From NCBI GenBank assembly GCA_963642885.1, contig CAVIJI010000007.1:16329-80328 (forward strand): DNA of 64,000 nt. Direction: 5' to 3'. Shown one piece after another: positions 28,318 to 37,370 of the stretch. This stretch comes from UMGS1696 sp963642885. Lineage in GTDB: Bacteria > Bacillota > Clostridia > Oscillospirales > CAG-272. The notes under the pieces were generated by a model. The model made no database searches and was not told the DNA's origin. It saw only the letters and a list, made by a program, of their open reading frames with translations. How positions within the stretch are numbered: the first letter of the stretch is position 1; every line of letters begins with the position of its first letter. A program made the translations under genes and the position numbers.

Positions 28318-29886
28318 TTACCTCGCTTTCGAAGAGAATGAAATTCTCGGGTCAACCATTGACATGAGAATATCGCCGAGTATGAGTGATGTTACCGAAA
28401 GTATAGCATAGTACAGTGTAACGCCTACGATAACGCCGTTATCGTACTTATTGATAGCCTGAGTAAGAAGGTTACCTGCACCGGGAACTACGTAAACACG
28501 CTCTGTGATGATGGCACCTGTGAGAGCGCCGAGTATGCTTCCGGGGATACCGTGTACTATGGGAATAATAGCATTCTTAAGAATATGCTTGGAGAAAATT
28601 TCGTTTTCGGAAAGACCGCCGGAACGTGCGAACTTAACGTAATCGGAGTTCATCTGGTCAATCATATATCTTCTGAGCCATTTCATAAGGCTTGCGATAG
28701 AAGGAAGCGAAAGCGAAATAATCGGAAGAACGTACATAAGCTTACTTGACGAGTCTACGTTGAATACCGTGGGAAGACCCATCTTATATCCGATTGCTTT
28801 GAAAAGGAAAATATATGCAAGCGAAGGAACGGCGATAATAAATACGATATACAGTGTACCGATTTTATCAACGAGCTTATCCTTTTTACGAGCCATTACG
28901 ATTCCGAGCGGCACGCCGAGACAATACGACATTATTACAGCACAAATACCTATCGAGAAGGAGTAGCCCATCTTGGACATACCGCCCTTTACGGTAGGAA
29001 CGTTTGTGTAATGGTCAGTATAACGTGTGGCGTATACTACGCTTGTTTCAAGCGAATCTGCCGCATATGTTGCCAGATGCAGGTTATCCGCACTTTCCTC
29101 GGTGAGTCCCGTAGGATATGTGATTACGGAGTTGACATACGAGCCCTGTGACTGTGTCATTGTCGTAAATACATCCACACCCATATTAACGGAATATGAT
29201 TTGCCGAGGTTTATCGAAACGAGATTCTGGTGTATCCACGGGAATTTGTTGTCGAAATAAAGGAGATACTTATACTTTGTTCCGTTGCCCATTATAGCGG
29301 GAGAGAACTTTTCTCCGCCGTATACGGGATCATGCGTCGTGAAGGTAATACCTCTGTTTTCGATATCCTCTTCTACATAGTTAATGTTGTCAACGGAAAT
29401 AATGCTTGTAAAATAGGTTATCGCTCTCTGGATAACGGGTTTATCCTTATAAGCGAAATAAGCAGCCTGACCGCCGTTTGCGACCTTTTTACCTGCCATT
29501 ACAGCGTCAAGACGTGTAACGGTATAGCCCTTTGATGTATAGTAATCTTTGAACTTGTCGATATAAACTTGTACTTCCGCGCTGTCGTTGCCGGCCTTTC
29601 TGGCGATGTTGACTACGTTCGCTCTGGTTTCCTCGTCTATTTCTCCTGTTTTCGTGAGCTGCATAAGATAATCCGAATATGTAACATAATCGAGGTATCC
29701 GTATTCACTCCACTTTCTCAGCATATATGTCTGCTTCGCGTTATTCGATGTTTTCGTATATACGGAGTCCGTAGAGAAAATCAGCGTTCTGTCCATCAGA
29801 GAATAGATAAGAATCATTACGATCACAACAACCGCAATAACAGAAAGGATCGCGTGTACAATACGCTTGAGTAAATACTTTGCCAT
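28318..29886 (-). CDS. amiC: Peptide ABC transporter permease, AmiC/OppB type
   Basis: 522-residue permease. After a first transmembrane helix (about 10-30) there is an extracytoplasmic domain of ~270 residues before the remaining helices. This large domain is a known feature of streptococcal AmiC. The block GNGTKYKYLLYFDNKFP followed by WIHQNLVSINLGKSY supports orthology at the subfamily level. The EAA-like coupling loop reads YVKFARSGGLSENEIFSKHILKNA (in parts). The protein ends SMVDPRISFSSKAR. The gene follows amiA after a 207-bp gap without an obvious strong terminator and is co-directional with amiDEF. Confidence 0.94.
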   Translation of the reverse strand: MAKYLLKRIVHAILSVIAVVVIVMILIYSLMDRTLIFSTDSVYTKTSNNAKQTYMLRKWSEYGYLDYVTYSDYLMQLTKTGEIDEETRANVVNIARKAGNDSAEVQVYIDKFKDYYTSKGYTVTRLDAVMAGKKVANGGQAAYFAYKDKPVIQRAITYFTSIISVDNINYVEEDIENRGITFTTHDPVYGGEKFSPAIMGNGTKYKYLLYFDNKFPWIHQNLVSINLGKSYSVNMGVDVFTTMTQSQGSYVNSVITYPTGLTEESADNLHLATYAADSLETSVVYATRYTDHYTNVPTVKGGMSKMGYSFSIGICAVIMSYCLGVPLGIVMARKKDKLVDKIGTLYIVFIIAVPSLAYIFLFKAIGYKMGLPTVFNVDSSSKLMYVLPIISLSLPSIASLMKWLRRYMIDQMNSDYVKFARSGGLSENEIFSKHILKNAIIPIVHGIPGSILGALTGAIITERVYVVPGAGNLLTQAINKYDNGVIVGVTLYYAILSVTSLILGDILMSMVDPRISFSSKAR

Positions 29887-30093
29887 TATTTACATACCTT
29901 TCCACACGCCGTCAGTTCGGTTTTGAACTATCAATTCCGATTCCTCCGGGCACTTTCTTAAAAATCAAAAATATACGGCAAGAGGATGAACCCATTAGAG
30001 TCCACCCTCCTCCGTTATCTTTGTTATTGAATTTTATTCTTTGATTTGTATCTTAGAATGTTTCGGTTTTATATCCTTTAAAATCTTTCGATA

Positions 30094-32343
30094 TTAGAAG
30101 ATACCGATGCACTTAACCATGTAACCTGCATAGTCGGGAAGGAATGTATCAAGGTATGTACAAGGGTCACCGAAGTCAGGGCCCCAACCGGAGAGGTCGT
30201 AGGATGTGTAGTTAGCTTCGAAGCCGTAGGTTGTGTAGTATCCTGCGTAGTACCACTGCTTGTAGTCAACGCATTCAACGAGGTTAACCTTTACGAGACC
30301 GCCGAGAGCGTTCTCGATGGACTGCTTAACAGCCTGCTCGGAGTTTGTATATGTTTCGCTGTTGGAAGGATAGAGAATATCGATGTAAATCGGGTTCTCT
30401 GCGCTGATTGTTACGCCGAGAGCGGAGAGCTCGGAGATAGCCTGATCGAGTTCTGCCTTAGCGTTTTCAACATTGTACCATCCGTCGTAACCGTCGGAGG
30501 AACCTACACCGTCGTCTGCAGCGGGATCGTAAGCCTTAATCTTAACGCCGTCGGAGTCAAGCTGAGCCTGGAGGATTTCACCGTAGTTAGTGCCGGCCTT
30601 GAATGTTGTGGACTTGCCGTTAATGCTGATTGTAACATCTTCAGAGAGAGATACGAAAGTACCGGGAACGTAAGTGTTTCTTACGGATGTAGCTGCGAGT
30701 TCATCGCCGACCTTCTGAGCGTTCTGTGCGATTCTGTCGATGGACATGCAGAGAGCTCTTCTGAAGTGAACGTTACCCATAGCCTTATCGGTAGCTGTCT
30801 TCTGATCGTCTGTCAAAGGAGAGTTAACTGTTGTTGTATCGTTTGTGTTAGCGTAAGCCTGACGGAATATGTTCATGAATGACATGTAGGAAGTAGAGCC
30901 TGTGGATGTTACGTAGCTGTACTTGTCGAAGTTGCCGTCTGCCTTAGCAAGCTCGAGAGCAGAGGAGTTAAGTCCGCTTGCATCGAGTGTGCCGGCTACC
31001 ATGTCATTGTATGCCTTTGTAGCGTCTGTACCGTCGTTGAAGAGCCATGTGATGGTCTTAACGTTGATGTTGTCCTTGTTCCAGTAGGATTCGTTAGCGG
31101 AGAATACGATTGTGTTGGATGCTGTGTTGTTTGTTACGAGGTAAGGACCGCAGTATGCGATGTTGTCGGGAGTCTTACCGTAGTTATAGGTTTCTGCTGT
31201 GGAATCGAATGAATCGAGACCGAATGTACCGCCCTGTGATGTGTAGTAGGATCTGCACATAGGAGCGAATACGCCGTAACCGAACATTGTTTCGAAGTAT
31301 GAGCATTCGCCTGTAAGTGTGTACTGAAGTGTGTAATCATCAACAGCTGTTACGCCAACCTGGCTGAAGTCTGTGATTGTACCGGAAATGTATTCATCGA
31401 TACCGACGATGATGCCCTGAACGAGGTATTCGAGACCGCCCTGTGCATCGCACATGTGCTGCATACCTGCTACGAAGTCGTCAGCTGTTACTTCGCCGAC
31501 TTCACGTCCCTGAGAGTCAACCCACTTAACACCTTCACGGAGCTTGTAGGTAACTGTTACCTTACCGTCTGCATCGGGTTCGGTCCATTCGCCGTGACCG
31601 AGAGCGAGAGCGGGCTGAAGTACGCCTTCGGGATCGTACTCAAGAAGTCCGTCGTATGTATTGATGATAGCTTCGGAGTCAGCGGAACGAGATGTTGCGA
31701 GAACGTCCCATGTTTCGGGGTCTGCAGTGTAACCGAATGTGTAAGAATCCTTAATGGTGTAGCCCTTGCCTGTGAGGTATTCCTTAACCCACTCAACATA
31801 TGTGCCTGTGCCCTTGAGCTCGGCCCATTTAGCCTTCATTTCGGTTCTGTCTTCGGATGTGATGATTTCGTTTGTTACAACGCACTGATGATATCTTTCG
31901 TAGTCGTTGCCCCAGAGAGCGTAGTTAGCTGTGTAGGGAGCAACTCTGCCGATAGCGTAGTTACCGCCGTTGCAGGTGTTCGGGAGCATAACGCCGGATT
32001 CGAGAAGCTTTGCTTCTGCGACAGCCATAAGAGCGTATCTTTCGGAAACGCTGGATGCTTCCTTAGCCTTCTGGTACTCTGCGTAGAATTCGCCGAGAAC
32101 GGCATTGTAAACTGACGATGATGCTGCCGTATATTCCTCTGTAACGTCTGTGAAGGGTTCGGAGGCCATATACTGTGCGGGGTCAAATGAACCTGAGCTC
32201 AGCGTAATTGCCTGGCCGTCTTCGCCTACAACTGTTTCCGGTGCGACATTTGTTTCGACCTCGGATGTTGAAGAGCAAGATGCGAATGAAGCGGCTGCGA
32301 GCAGGCAAGCGAGAATGAGCGCGAGACTTCTCTTGAACTTCAT
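30094..32343 (-). CDS. amiA: Oligopeptide-binding lipoprotein, AmiA/OppA type, apparently circularly permuted
   Basis: 749-residue lipoprotein, lipobox ending at Cys23. In AmiA/OppA the body starts near YTADPETLD and, ~500 residues later, WGPDYQDPSTYLD is followed by a last ~130-residue segment. Here the equivalent of the start, FGYTADPETWDVL, is only at residue ~202, and the protein stops ~20 residues after GWGPDFGDPCTYLD. The missing last segment is instead at the N terminus. Residues ~80-175 (ERYALMAVAEAKLLESGVML, GRVAPYTANYALWG, TNEIITSEDRTEMKAKW) match the AmiA end (RYEKYAAAQAWL, SRIVPFTG, VVTKEEYEKAREKW) in order. All other blocks keep normal order. It captures peptides for AmiCDEF. ATG with AGGAGA ribosome site. 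Confidence 0.9.
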   Translation of the reverse strand: MKFKRSLALILACLLAAASFASCSSTSEVETNVAPETVVGEDGQAITLSSGSFDPAQYMASEPFTDVTEEYTAASSSVYNAVLGEFYAEYQKAKEASSVSERYALMAVAEAKLLESGVMLPNTCNGGNYAIGRVAPYTANYALWGNDYERYHQCVVTNEIITSEDRTEMKAKWAELKGTGTYVEWVKEYLTGKGYTIKDSYTFGYTADPETWDVLATSRSADSEAIINTYDGLLEYDPEGVLQPALALGHGEWTEPDADGKVTVTYKLREGVKWVDSQGREVGEVTADDFVAGMQHMCDAQGGLEYLVQGIIVGIDEYISGTITDFSQVGVTAVDDYTLQYTLTGECSYFETMFGYGVFAPMCRSYYTSQGGTFGLDSFDSTAETYNYGKTPDNIAYCGPYLVTNNTASNTIVFSANESYWNKDNINVKTITWLFNDGTDATKAYNDMVAGTLDASGLNSSALELAKADGNFDKYSYVTSTGSTSYMSFMNIFRQAYANTNDTTTVNSPLTDDQKTATDKAMGNVHFRRALCMSIDRIAQNAQKVGDELAATSVRNTYVPGTFVSLSEDVTISINGKSTTFKAGTNYGEILQAQLDSDGVKIKAYDPAADDGVGSSDGYDGWYNVENAKAELDQAISELSALGVTISAENPIYIDILYPSNSETYTNSEQAVKQSIENALGGLVKVNLVECVDYKQWYYAGYYTTYGFEANYTSYDLSGWGPDFGDPCTYLDTFLPDYAGYMVKCIGIF

Positions 32344-32377
32344 AATGTATCTCCTGTAAATTTAAAAATTTTTATCA

Positions 32378-32411
32378 GACGGCAGAACCGTCGACTTAAA
32401 CCACTGCCGTC
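32378..32411 (-). promoter_or_regulatory. Hairpin in the amiA leader
   Basis: GACGGCAG / CTGCCGTC, 8-bp stem, 18-nt loop, inside the transcribed leader about 35 nt before amiA. It could stabilise the mRNA or regulate; there is no T-tract. Confidence 0.5.
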
Positions 32412-32438
32412 CGGCATATAATGATTTAATATACAGAT

Positions 32439-32467
32439 ATTGTATCAAATTACATTTTATTTGTCAA
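32439..32467 (-). promoter_or_regulatory. Promoter of the ami peptide transporter operon
   Basis: On the minus strand: TTGACA (32467-32462), 17-bp spacer, TACAAT (32444-32439). Leader of about 90 nt. Confidence 0.87.
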
Positions 32468-32611
32468 TGTTTATTTCACGATGAATAACACAAAATTTCA
32501 GATTGCAATCAAAAGAAAATTGTTGCATTTTCAGACAATCGACACATAACCCGAAATATTCATAAATTCGGTGTTTTTCGATGCTTTTCGGTATATTTAT
32601 TCACAATTAAC

Positions 32612-32661
32612 AGTTATTCCCACCAAAACAGCGGCAAAAGCCGCGTCGGGCGGGAATAACT
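32612..32661. repeat. Nested inverted repeat between the acetyltransferase operon and amiA
   Basis: Outer arms AGTTATTCCC / GGGAATAACT (10 bp, perfect) and inner stem GCGGC-AAAA-GCCGC. It lies 86 bp after the stop of the MBOAT gene on the minus strand. No T-tract follows, so it may be a weak terminator or a binding site. The rest of 32344-32746 is AT-rich and non-coding. Confidence 0.6.
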
Positions 32662-32746
32662 ATGCATTTACATTTATGAATGTTTATTTTACACGAATTT
32701 CATTTCCGCAAAAAACGTGTCTAAATTTCTATGCATTATTTGAATA

Positions 32747-34132
32747 TCAGAATCTGAAATAAATGAACGGGTTATAGCCTGAGCCTGTAAGGAACACGAC
32801 CGAGAGCACGAGAAGGACGGCTGCGAGCACCGCTTCGATTACGAACGACGCCTTTTTTCCGCTTTCGGTCTTTTCGATTTTCGACTTAACGAACGTATAC
32901 ACGGGAGCGCAGAGTATAACAGCGGCGAGTGTGATGAAGAACGAGAGATTATCGAACTGCGCCATACCGTTCGTGATACCTCCGCCGAAGGTGAACATAC
33001 ACTTGATATATTCGACAGCATCCGCGAGAGTTTCCGCACGGAAGAACACCCAGCCGACAAGCACGACAAGCATTGTGTACAGCCAGCCTACGAATTTCGG
33101 CAGCTTATCGAGAACCTTCTTGAATCCGAGTCTTTCTATGACAAGGAACAGTCCGTGCCAGAGGCCCCATATGATGAACGAGAACGACGCACCATGCCAG
33201 AGGCCCGTGCAGGCGAATACGATAACAAGGTTAATGTACGTCCTTACCTTGCCGCGGCGATTTCCGCCGAGCGGTATGTAGAGGTAATCTCTGAACCATG
33301 AAGAAAGCGATATATGCCATCTTCTCCAGAACTCCTGAACCGATACGGAAACATAGGGATAGTTGAAGTTTTCGAGAAAATCAAAGCCGAGCATATGGCC
33401 CATGCCTATAGCCATATCGGAATATCCCGAGAAGTCGAAATAAATCTGCAGTGCGTAGCACAGCACGCCGACCCATGCGGTAAACGCGGGAATGCCGTAC
33501 GCGGAATCGAATATCGTGTCGCACACGGCGGCGACTGTGTTCGAAATAACGATTTTTTTCGCCAATCCCATGCAGAAGCGAATCATTCCGCGCGCCGTTT
33601 TCTCGGCGGTGCATTCACGATATGTAAGCTGCTTCTCGACATCGATGTATCTTACGATAGGACCCGCTATAAGCTGCGGGAAGAGGGAAATATAGAGCGC
33701 GAGCTTAACGAGATTTTTCTGCGGCTCGACGCTTCTGCGGTATACGTCTATGGTATACGACATAATCTGGAACGTGAAGAAGGAAATACCTATCGGAAGC
33801 GCGATTTCGGGGAAAATTCCGCCCGTGACGAAATTGAAATACTTGAAGAAGAACAGGAGTCCGAGGTTGAACACAACGGATACCCATAAAACTATCTTCC
33901 GTCTTTTCTCGTACGCGTCGAATTTTCCGAGCAGCAGTCCGCATACGTAGTTAACCGCTATAGAGAGAATCATCAGCAGAACGTTTTTCGGTTCTCCCCA
34001 CGCGTAGAAAAGCAGCGATGCCATGAGGAGCACCGCATTCTTCGCGGCAATGTACTTTTTCGGGATCACATAATTGAGAACAAGCACAATCGGAAGAAAA
34101 AGAAACAGAAATACCGGTGTACTGAATACCAT
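32747..34132 (-). CDS. MBOAT-family O-acyltransferase (AlgI/DltB-like)
   Basis: 461-residue polytopic membrane protein with ~10 hydrophobic segments. The family hallmarks are LPIGISFFTFQIMSYTIDVYR (in parts), IYFDFSGYSDMAIGMGHMLGF, FWRRWHISLSSWFRDYLYIPLGG and TGLWHGASFSFIIWGLWHG (in parts). The likely catalytic His is H313 in the GLWHGAS block; H326 follows. AlgI relatives transfer acetyl groups across the membrane onto extracellular polysaccharide, with a periplasmic SGNH-like partner. That partner is encoded 18 bp upstream (34151-35647), so the two form an O-acetylation module. The acceptor polysaccharide is unknown. Confidence 0.92.
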   Translation of the reverse strand: MVFSTPVFLFLFLPIVLVLNYVIPKKYIAAKNAVLLMASLLFYAWGEPKNVLLMILSIAVNYVCGLLLGKFDAYEKRRKIVLWVSVVFNLGLLFFFKYFNFVTGGIFPEIALPIGISFFTFQIMSYTIDVYRRSVEPQKNLVKLALYISLFPQLIAGPIVRYIDVEKQLTYRECTAEKTARGMIRFCMGLAKKIVISNTVAAVCDTIFDSAYGIPAFTAWVGVLCYALQIYFDFSGYSDMAIGMGHMLGFDFLENFNYPYVSVSVQEFWRRWHISLSSWFRDYLYIPLGGNRRGKVRTYINLVIVFACTGLWHGASFSFIIWGLWHGLFLVIERLGFKKVLDKLPKFVGWLYTMLVVLVGWVFFRAETLADAVEYIKCMFTFGGGITNGMAQFDNLSFFITLAAVILCAPVYTFVKSKIEKTESGKKASFVIEAVLAAVLLVLSVVFLTGSGYNPFIYFRF

Positions 34133-34150
34133 AATTCTTTATCCTTTCGT

Positions 34151-35647
34151 TTATTCCGCAGCGTCTGCAGATTCGGTTGATTTCAGATAATTATACAGCG
34201 AGGTGTAAACGTCGTTCGATTTCGTATCGGCGCGCGCACGGTCTGCCGCCGCCCATCTGGGAGCGTTGCAGCCCACCTGGCAGACGAGCTGCTCGTTGCA
34301 CTCGAAAATGACGTAGTCTACATTGTTTAATATCTGACTCCATCTTTGCTCGCCCGATTTAAACGGGTCGTCCTTATCATTGCCCTGCCAATCATTGTAG
34401 TAGAACTGCTTCAGGCGGGATATTATGTGATACTGCTCGAAATAATACTTGAAGTCCCAGCAGAACGAGCCGCCGTGTATGAGTACGTTGATTTTGTCGG
34501 CATCCTCGTCCGTAACTTCAACCTCGGGCACATAGTAGTATTCGTCCACTATGGCGTCGGCTGTGCTTACACCGCTGTATACGCCCGAGAAAATATCGTT
34601 TTCGGGATTGCCGAAGCCGGACGGTTCGGACTGCTCTCTTATTCCCGTAATGTTCAGCTTTTTAACGGTTGTGCCGCTCTGCTCCTCGTAATTTTTAAGA
34701 AGAGCGTTTGTAGCTTCAACCGCCGCCGGTTTATTCCAGTGAATACCCGTCAGCGGGAAGGTTTCGTCGAGTCCCACCTCTTTAAACAAATCGGCGGAAT
34801 ATATATAGTTGACGTTTCTTTCGTCAAGCAGGGGACGGATTCTCTCCACGGGACGTACATAGCCATCGGGAGAGGTGTTCTGAGCCTTGTACCAATCGGG
34901 AATATAAGCGGAATACTGGCTTCCCTTGCTCGGCGTGAAGATAAGAGTGAACGCTATTCCCATTTCCTCGAGTCTTGTCTGTATGTACTCGAGCTTATCG
35001 GCTCTGTCCTCGAGCCATTCGTCCGAACATGTGGCATACTTCTTGGTATAGCCGTACATCTCGTTTATATAGCCGTTCTCGTAACAGTAGCCGCTCTTTC
35101 CGATTATAACCTGATCGGTGCCTCTGTAGCCCGACGACTCTATCGGGGTGCGCTCATAGAGACGCTTGTTGATTTCGGCGTAAAGGGGATTGAAGCTGCT
35201 GTACGGTGTCGTCTCCTCGACCTCCGTCTCGCCCTCCGCCGTTGCCTCCGCGTCCGTATTATCGAGAGTATCGACTGCCGTTTCGGTACTTACGGTTTCA
35301 TCCGCCGTTGTTTCGGCATCACTCTGCTTCGGAATAAAGAGAGTGCTTATATCGAACCCGATGTCGGATACGTCGTAGCGAAGCTGTCTGTATGCCTTAA
35401 CGAAATCGGAACGGTGAGGATATTTTGTCGAGAACCAAAGCTCGAAATCTTCCTGAAAATATCCGTCGATAAATTCGGACACGCCGAATTCGGGACATGA
35501 GTACTGTTTCTCCTGCTCCATCTCGACATCATCCTGTCCGACAGTCGCGAGAAGTACGAGAGGTGTAAGCAGCAGTGCGGTAAACACAACCGAAATGACC
35601 CAGCCCGCGGTGCGATAGAACCCTGACTTGTCGTTTTTGTTTTCCAT
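34151..35647 (-). CDS. AlgJ/AlgX-like SGNH-type partner protein with altered active site
   Basis: 498 residues, one N-terminal transmembrane segment (about 15-38) and a large outside domain with a Thr/Glu-rich low-complexity stretch near residues 110-145. The motifs KSGYCYENGY, FTLIFTPSKGSQYSAYIPDWY, PLTGIHWNKPAA and LIHGGSFCWDF have the order of AlgJ/AlgX/DHHW proteins, which perform the outside step of polysaccharide O-acetylation. Family members carry a catalytic Asp-x-His in a DTHW-type motif and Ser in GDSF. Here the Asp position is Gly (G301), H303 is kept, and the serine is kept (S394) but within GGSF. Activity may therefore be weak, altered or lost. First gene of a two-gene operon with the MBOAT enzyme. 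Confidence 0.82.
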   Translation of the reverse strand: MENKNDKSGFYRTAGWVISVVFTALLLTPLVLLATVGQDDVEMEQEKQYSCPEFGVSEFIDGYFQEDFELWFSTKYPHRSDFVKAYRQLRYDVSDIGFDISTLFIPKQSDAETTADETVSTETAVDTLDNTDAEATAEGETEVEETTPYSSFNPLYAEINKRLYERTPIESSGYRGTDQVIIGKSGYCYENGYINEMYGYTKKYATCSDEWLEDRADKLEYIQTRLEEMGIAFTLIFTPSKGSQYSAYIPDWYKAQNTSPDGYVRPVERIRPLLDERNVNYIYSADLFKEVGLDETFPLTGIHWNKPAAVEATNALLKNYEEQSGTTVKKLNITGIREQSEPSGFGNPENDIFSGVYSGVSTADAIVDEYYYVPEVEVTDEDADKINVLIHGGSFCWDFKYYFEQYHIISRLKQFYYNDWQGNDKDDPFKSGEQRWSQILNNVDYVIFECNEQLVCQVGCNAPRWAAADRARADTKSNDVYTSLYNYLKSTESADAAE

Positions 35648-35689
35648 GCGAATATGCCTTTCCTTGTCATGATTTAATATACGAAGAAC

Positions 35690-35718
35690 ATTATACAGTA
35701 CTTCCGTTTTTTTTTCAA
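35690..35718 (-). promoter_or_regulatory. Promoter of the O-acetylation operon
   Basis: On the minus strand: TTGAAA (35718-35713), 17-bp spacer, TATAAT (35695-35690). Confidence 0.82.
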
Positions 35719-35743
35719 TGCATTCACGAAATTTTACCTTCGT

Positions 35744-35771
35744 TTGACATACCGTAAAAAAGCGGTATTAT
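35744..35771 (+). promoter_or_regulatory. Promoter of the FAD oxidoreductase gene
   Basis: TTGACA (35744-35749), 16-bp spacer, TATTAT (35766-35771). Divergent from, and only 25 bp away from, the -35 of the O-acetylation promoter. Confidence 0.75.
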
Positions 35772-35854
35772 ATTGACTTTCGCCAAGCACCATGATATAT
35801 TTAATAAAACACGAAAATATTTTACCTATATTTACATAATAACGGAGGTGCGCT

Positions 35855-37063
35855 ATGGCGGAGACGACATATATCACCGAGGCCCCGAGATGCACGGAGG
35901 TTGCGGGTGAGTACGATGTGATAGTATGCGGCGGAGGAACGGCGGGAATTGCGGCCGCTCTCGCCTCGGTACGCTGCGGTGCGAAAACACTGCTTATCGA
36001 AAAAGAATACACGCTCGGCGGACTGGCGACTCTCGGGCTCGTCACGATTTACCTTCCCCTGTGCGACGGTATGGGAAATCAGGTGAGCTTCGGAATAACG
36101 GAGGAATTGCTGCGGCTTTCGATAAAATACGGAGCGGCGGGCAGAAATCCCGAAAAATGGCTTTCGGACGGTTTTACGAGAGAAGAAAGGCGTCAGAGCG
36201 GCCGATACAGCACGCAGTTCGACCCGAATGTATTCGCCGTATCGTGCGAAAAGCTGCTCACGGGCGAGGGTGTGGACATACTCTACGGCACTCTCGTATG
36301 TTCCGTTCAGACCTGCGACGACAGAATAACGCATATTATTGTCGAGAACAAATCGGGACGCACGGCGTACCGCGCATCGGCTGTGGTAGACTCGACCGGA
36401 GACGCGGACATATGCGCCCTCTCGGGAGAGGAAACGGCACTGTATCCGCAGAAAAACGTTTTGGCGGCTTGGTATTACTCTACCGAGGATGGCAGGAACA
36501 GCCTGCGCTGTCTCGGATACTGCGAGACACCCGAGGCGGACGATCCGAGCGCAAAGCGTTCGGACGCAGACAGATTCACGGGTATCGATGCCGCGGAAAA
36601 CTCACGCTTCATGCGTATGTCGCACGAGAAGGCGCTCGATGATTTTCTCTCACGCGGAGGAGTGTCGGACTCACGCGCGATGACCGCTCTGCCGGGCATT
36701 CCGCAATTCAGAATGACACGGCGAATAGTCGGCGAGACGACGATATCAAAGGGAAGCGACCGTGTGTACGCGGAGGACAGCGGAGGTATGTTCTCAGACT
36801 GGCGCAGGAGCGGCCCGATATTCGAGCTTCCGCTGTCTTCGCTTTGGGGCCGTCGAATAAAGAATCTGTTCGCGGCGGGCAGGTGCATTTCGTCCGACAA
36901 CTCCATGTGGGATGTCACGAGAGTAATACAGGTATGTGCCGTATCGGGTCAGGCCGCGGGAACAGCCGCCGCCGTATCGCACGACCGACGCGACATAGCT
37001 CTTATACAGGCAAAGCTTGCGGCAGACGGAGTTGTGCTGCATACAAATGAACTTGATATATAA
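35855..37063 (+). CDS. FAD-dependent oxidoreductase
   Basis: 402 residues. The dinucleotide-binding motif YDVIVCGGGTAGIAAALAS is at the N terminus, followed by the acidic end of the second strand in LLIEKEYTLGGLATLG. A second FAD contact AVVDSTGDADICALSG is near the middle and the C-terminal NLFAAGRCISSDNSMWDVTRV (in parts) is typical of the PF12831 FAD_oxidored family. No N-terminal signal or extra iron-sulfur Cys cluster is evident. The start follows CGGAGGTG. Monocistronic with a strong terminator. Substrate not predictable. Confidence 0.88.
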   Translation: MAETTYITEAPRCTEVAGEYDVIVCGGGTAGIAAALASVRCGAKTLLIEKEYTLGGLATLGLVTIYLPLCDGMGNQVSFGITEELLRLSIKYGAAGRNPEKWLSDGFTREERRQSGRYSTQFDPNVFAVSCEKLLTGEGVDILYGTLVCSVQTCDDRITHIIVENKSGRTAYRASAVVDSTGDADICALSGEETALYPQKNVLAAWYYSTEDGRNSLRCLGYCETPEADDPSAKRSDADRFTGIDAAENSRFMRMSHEKALDDFLSRGGVSDSRAMTALPGIPQFRMTRRIVGETTISKGSDRVYAEDSGGMFSDWRRSGPIFELPLSSLWGRRIKNLFAAGRCISSDNSMWDVTRVIQVCAVSGQAAGTAAAVSHDRRDIALIQAKLAADGVVLHTNELDI

Positions 37064-37070
37064 GTCCGAC

Positions 37071-37117
37071 AAACAGGGCAGATGCGGCGGAGGCACATCT
37101 GCCCTGTTTTTTTATGT
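37071..37117 (+). terminator. Terminator after the FAD oxidoreductase gene
   Basis: AAACAGGGCAGATG / CATCTGCCCTGTTT stem, 11-nt loop, then a T-run. Confidence 0.93.
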
Positions 37118-37150
37118 AATATGTCTGCCGTTTACGCACGATATTTACTA

Positions 37151-37179
37151 TTGACTTTGAACAAAACCGGAGTTATAAT
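37151..37179 (+). promoter_or_regulatory. Promoter of rny
   Basis: TTGACT (37151-37156), 17-bp spacer, TATAAT (37174-37179). Leader of about 185 nt before the chosen start. Confidence 0.84.
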
Positions 37180-37370
37180 ATTGAGTAGTATGTTTTCATT
37201 CCGTTGGTACACGGATTTAATAATTTGTATTCAGCGAGCTGCACTTTATATATATCTTATCCAATGAATGACACGGACATATTTATGAAGTATATTTACT
37301 TACATTAGTATTACTTAAAAAGGTGACTAAAATGCAAAACAAATCCAAAGAGAATAAAAGGAGGTGCGAG

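Noticed and set aside
34346..35500. 384-codon plus-strand open frame opposite the AlgJ-like gene
   Set aside because: Complement of a clear coding region with signal anchor and family motifs; no start context.
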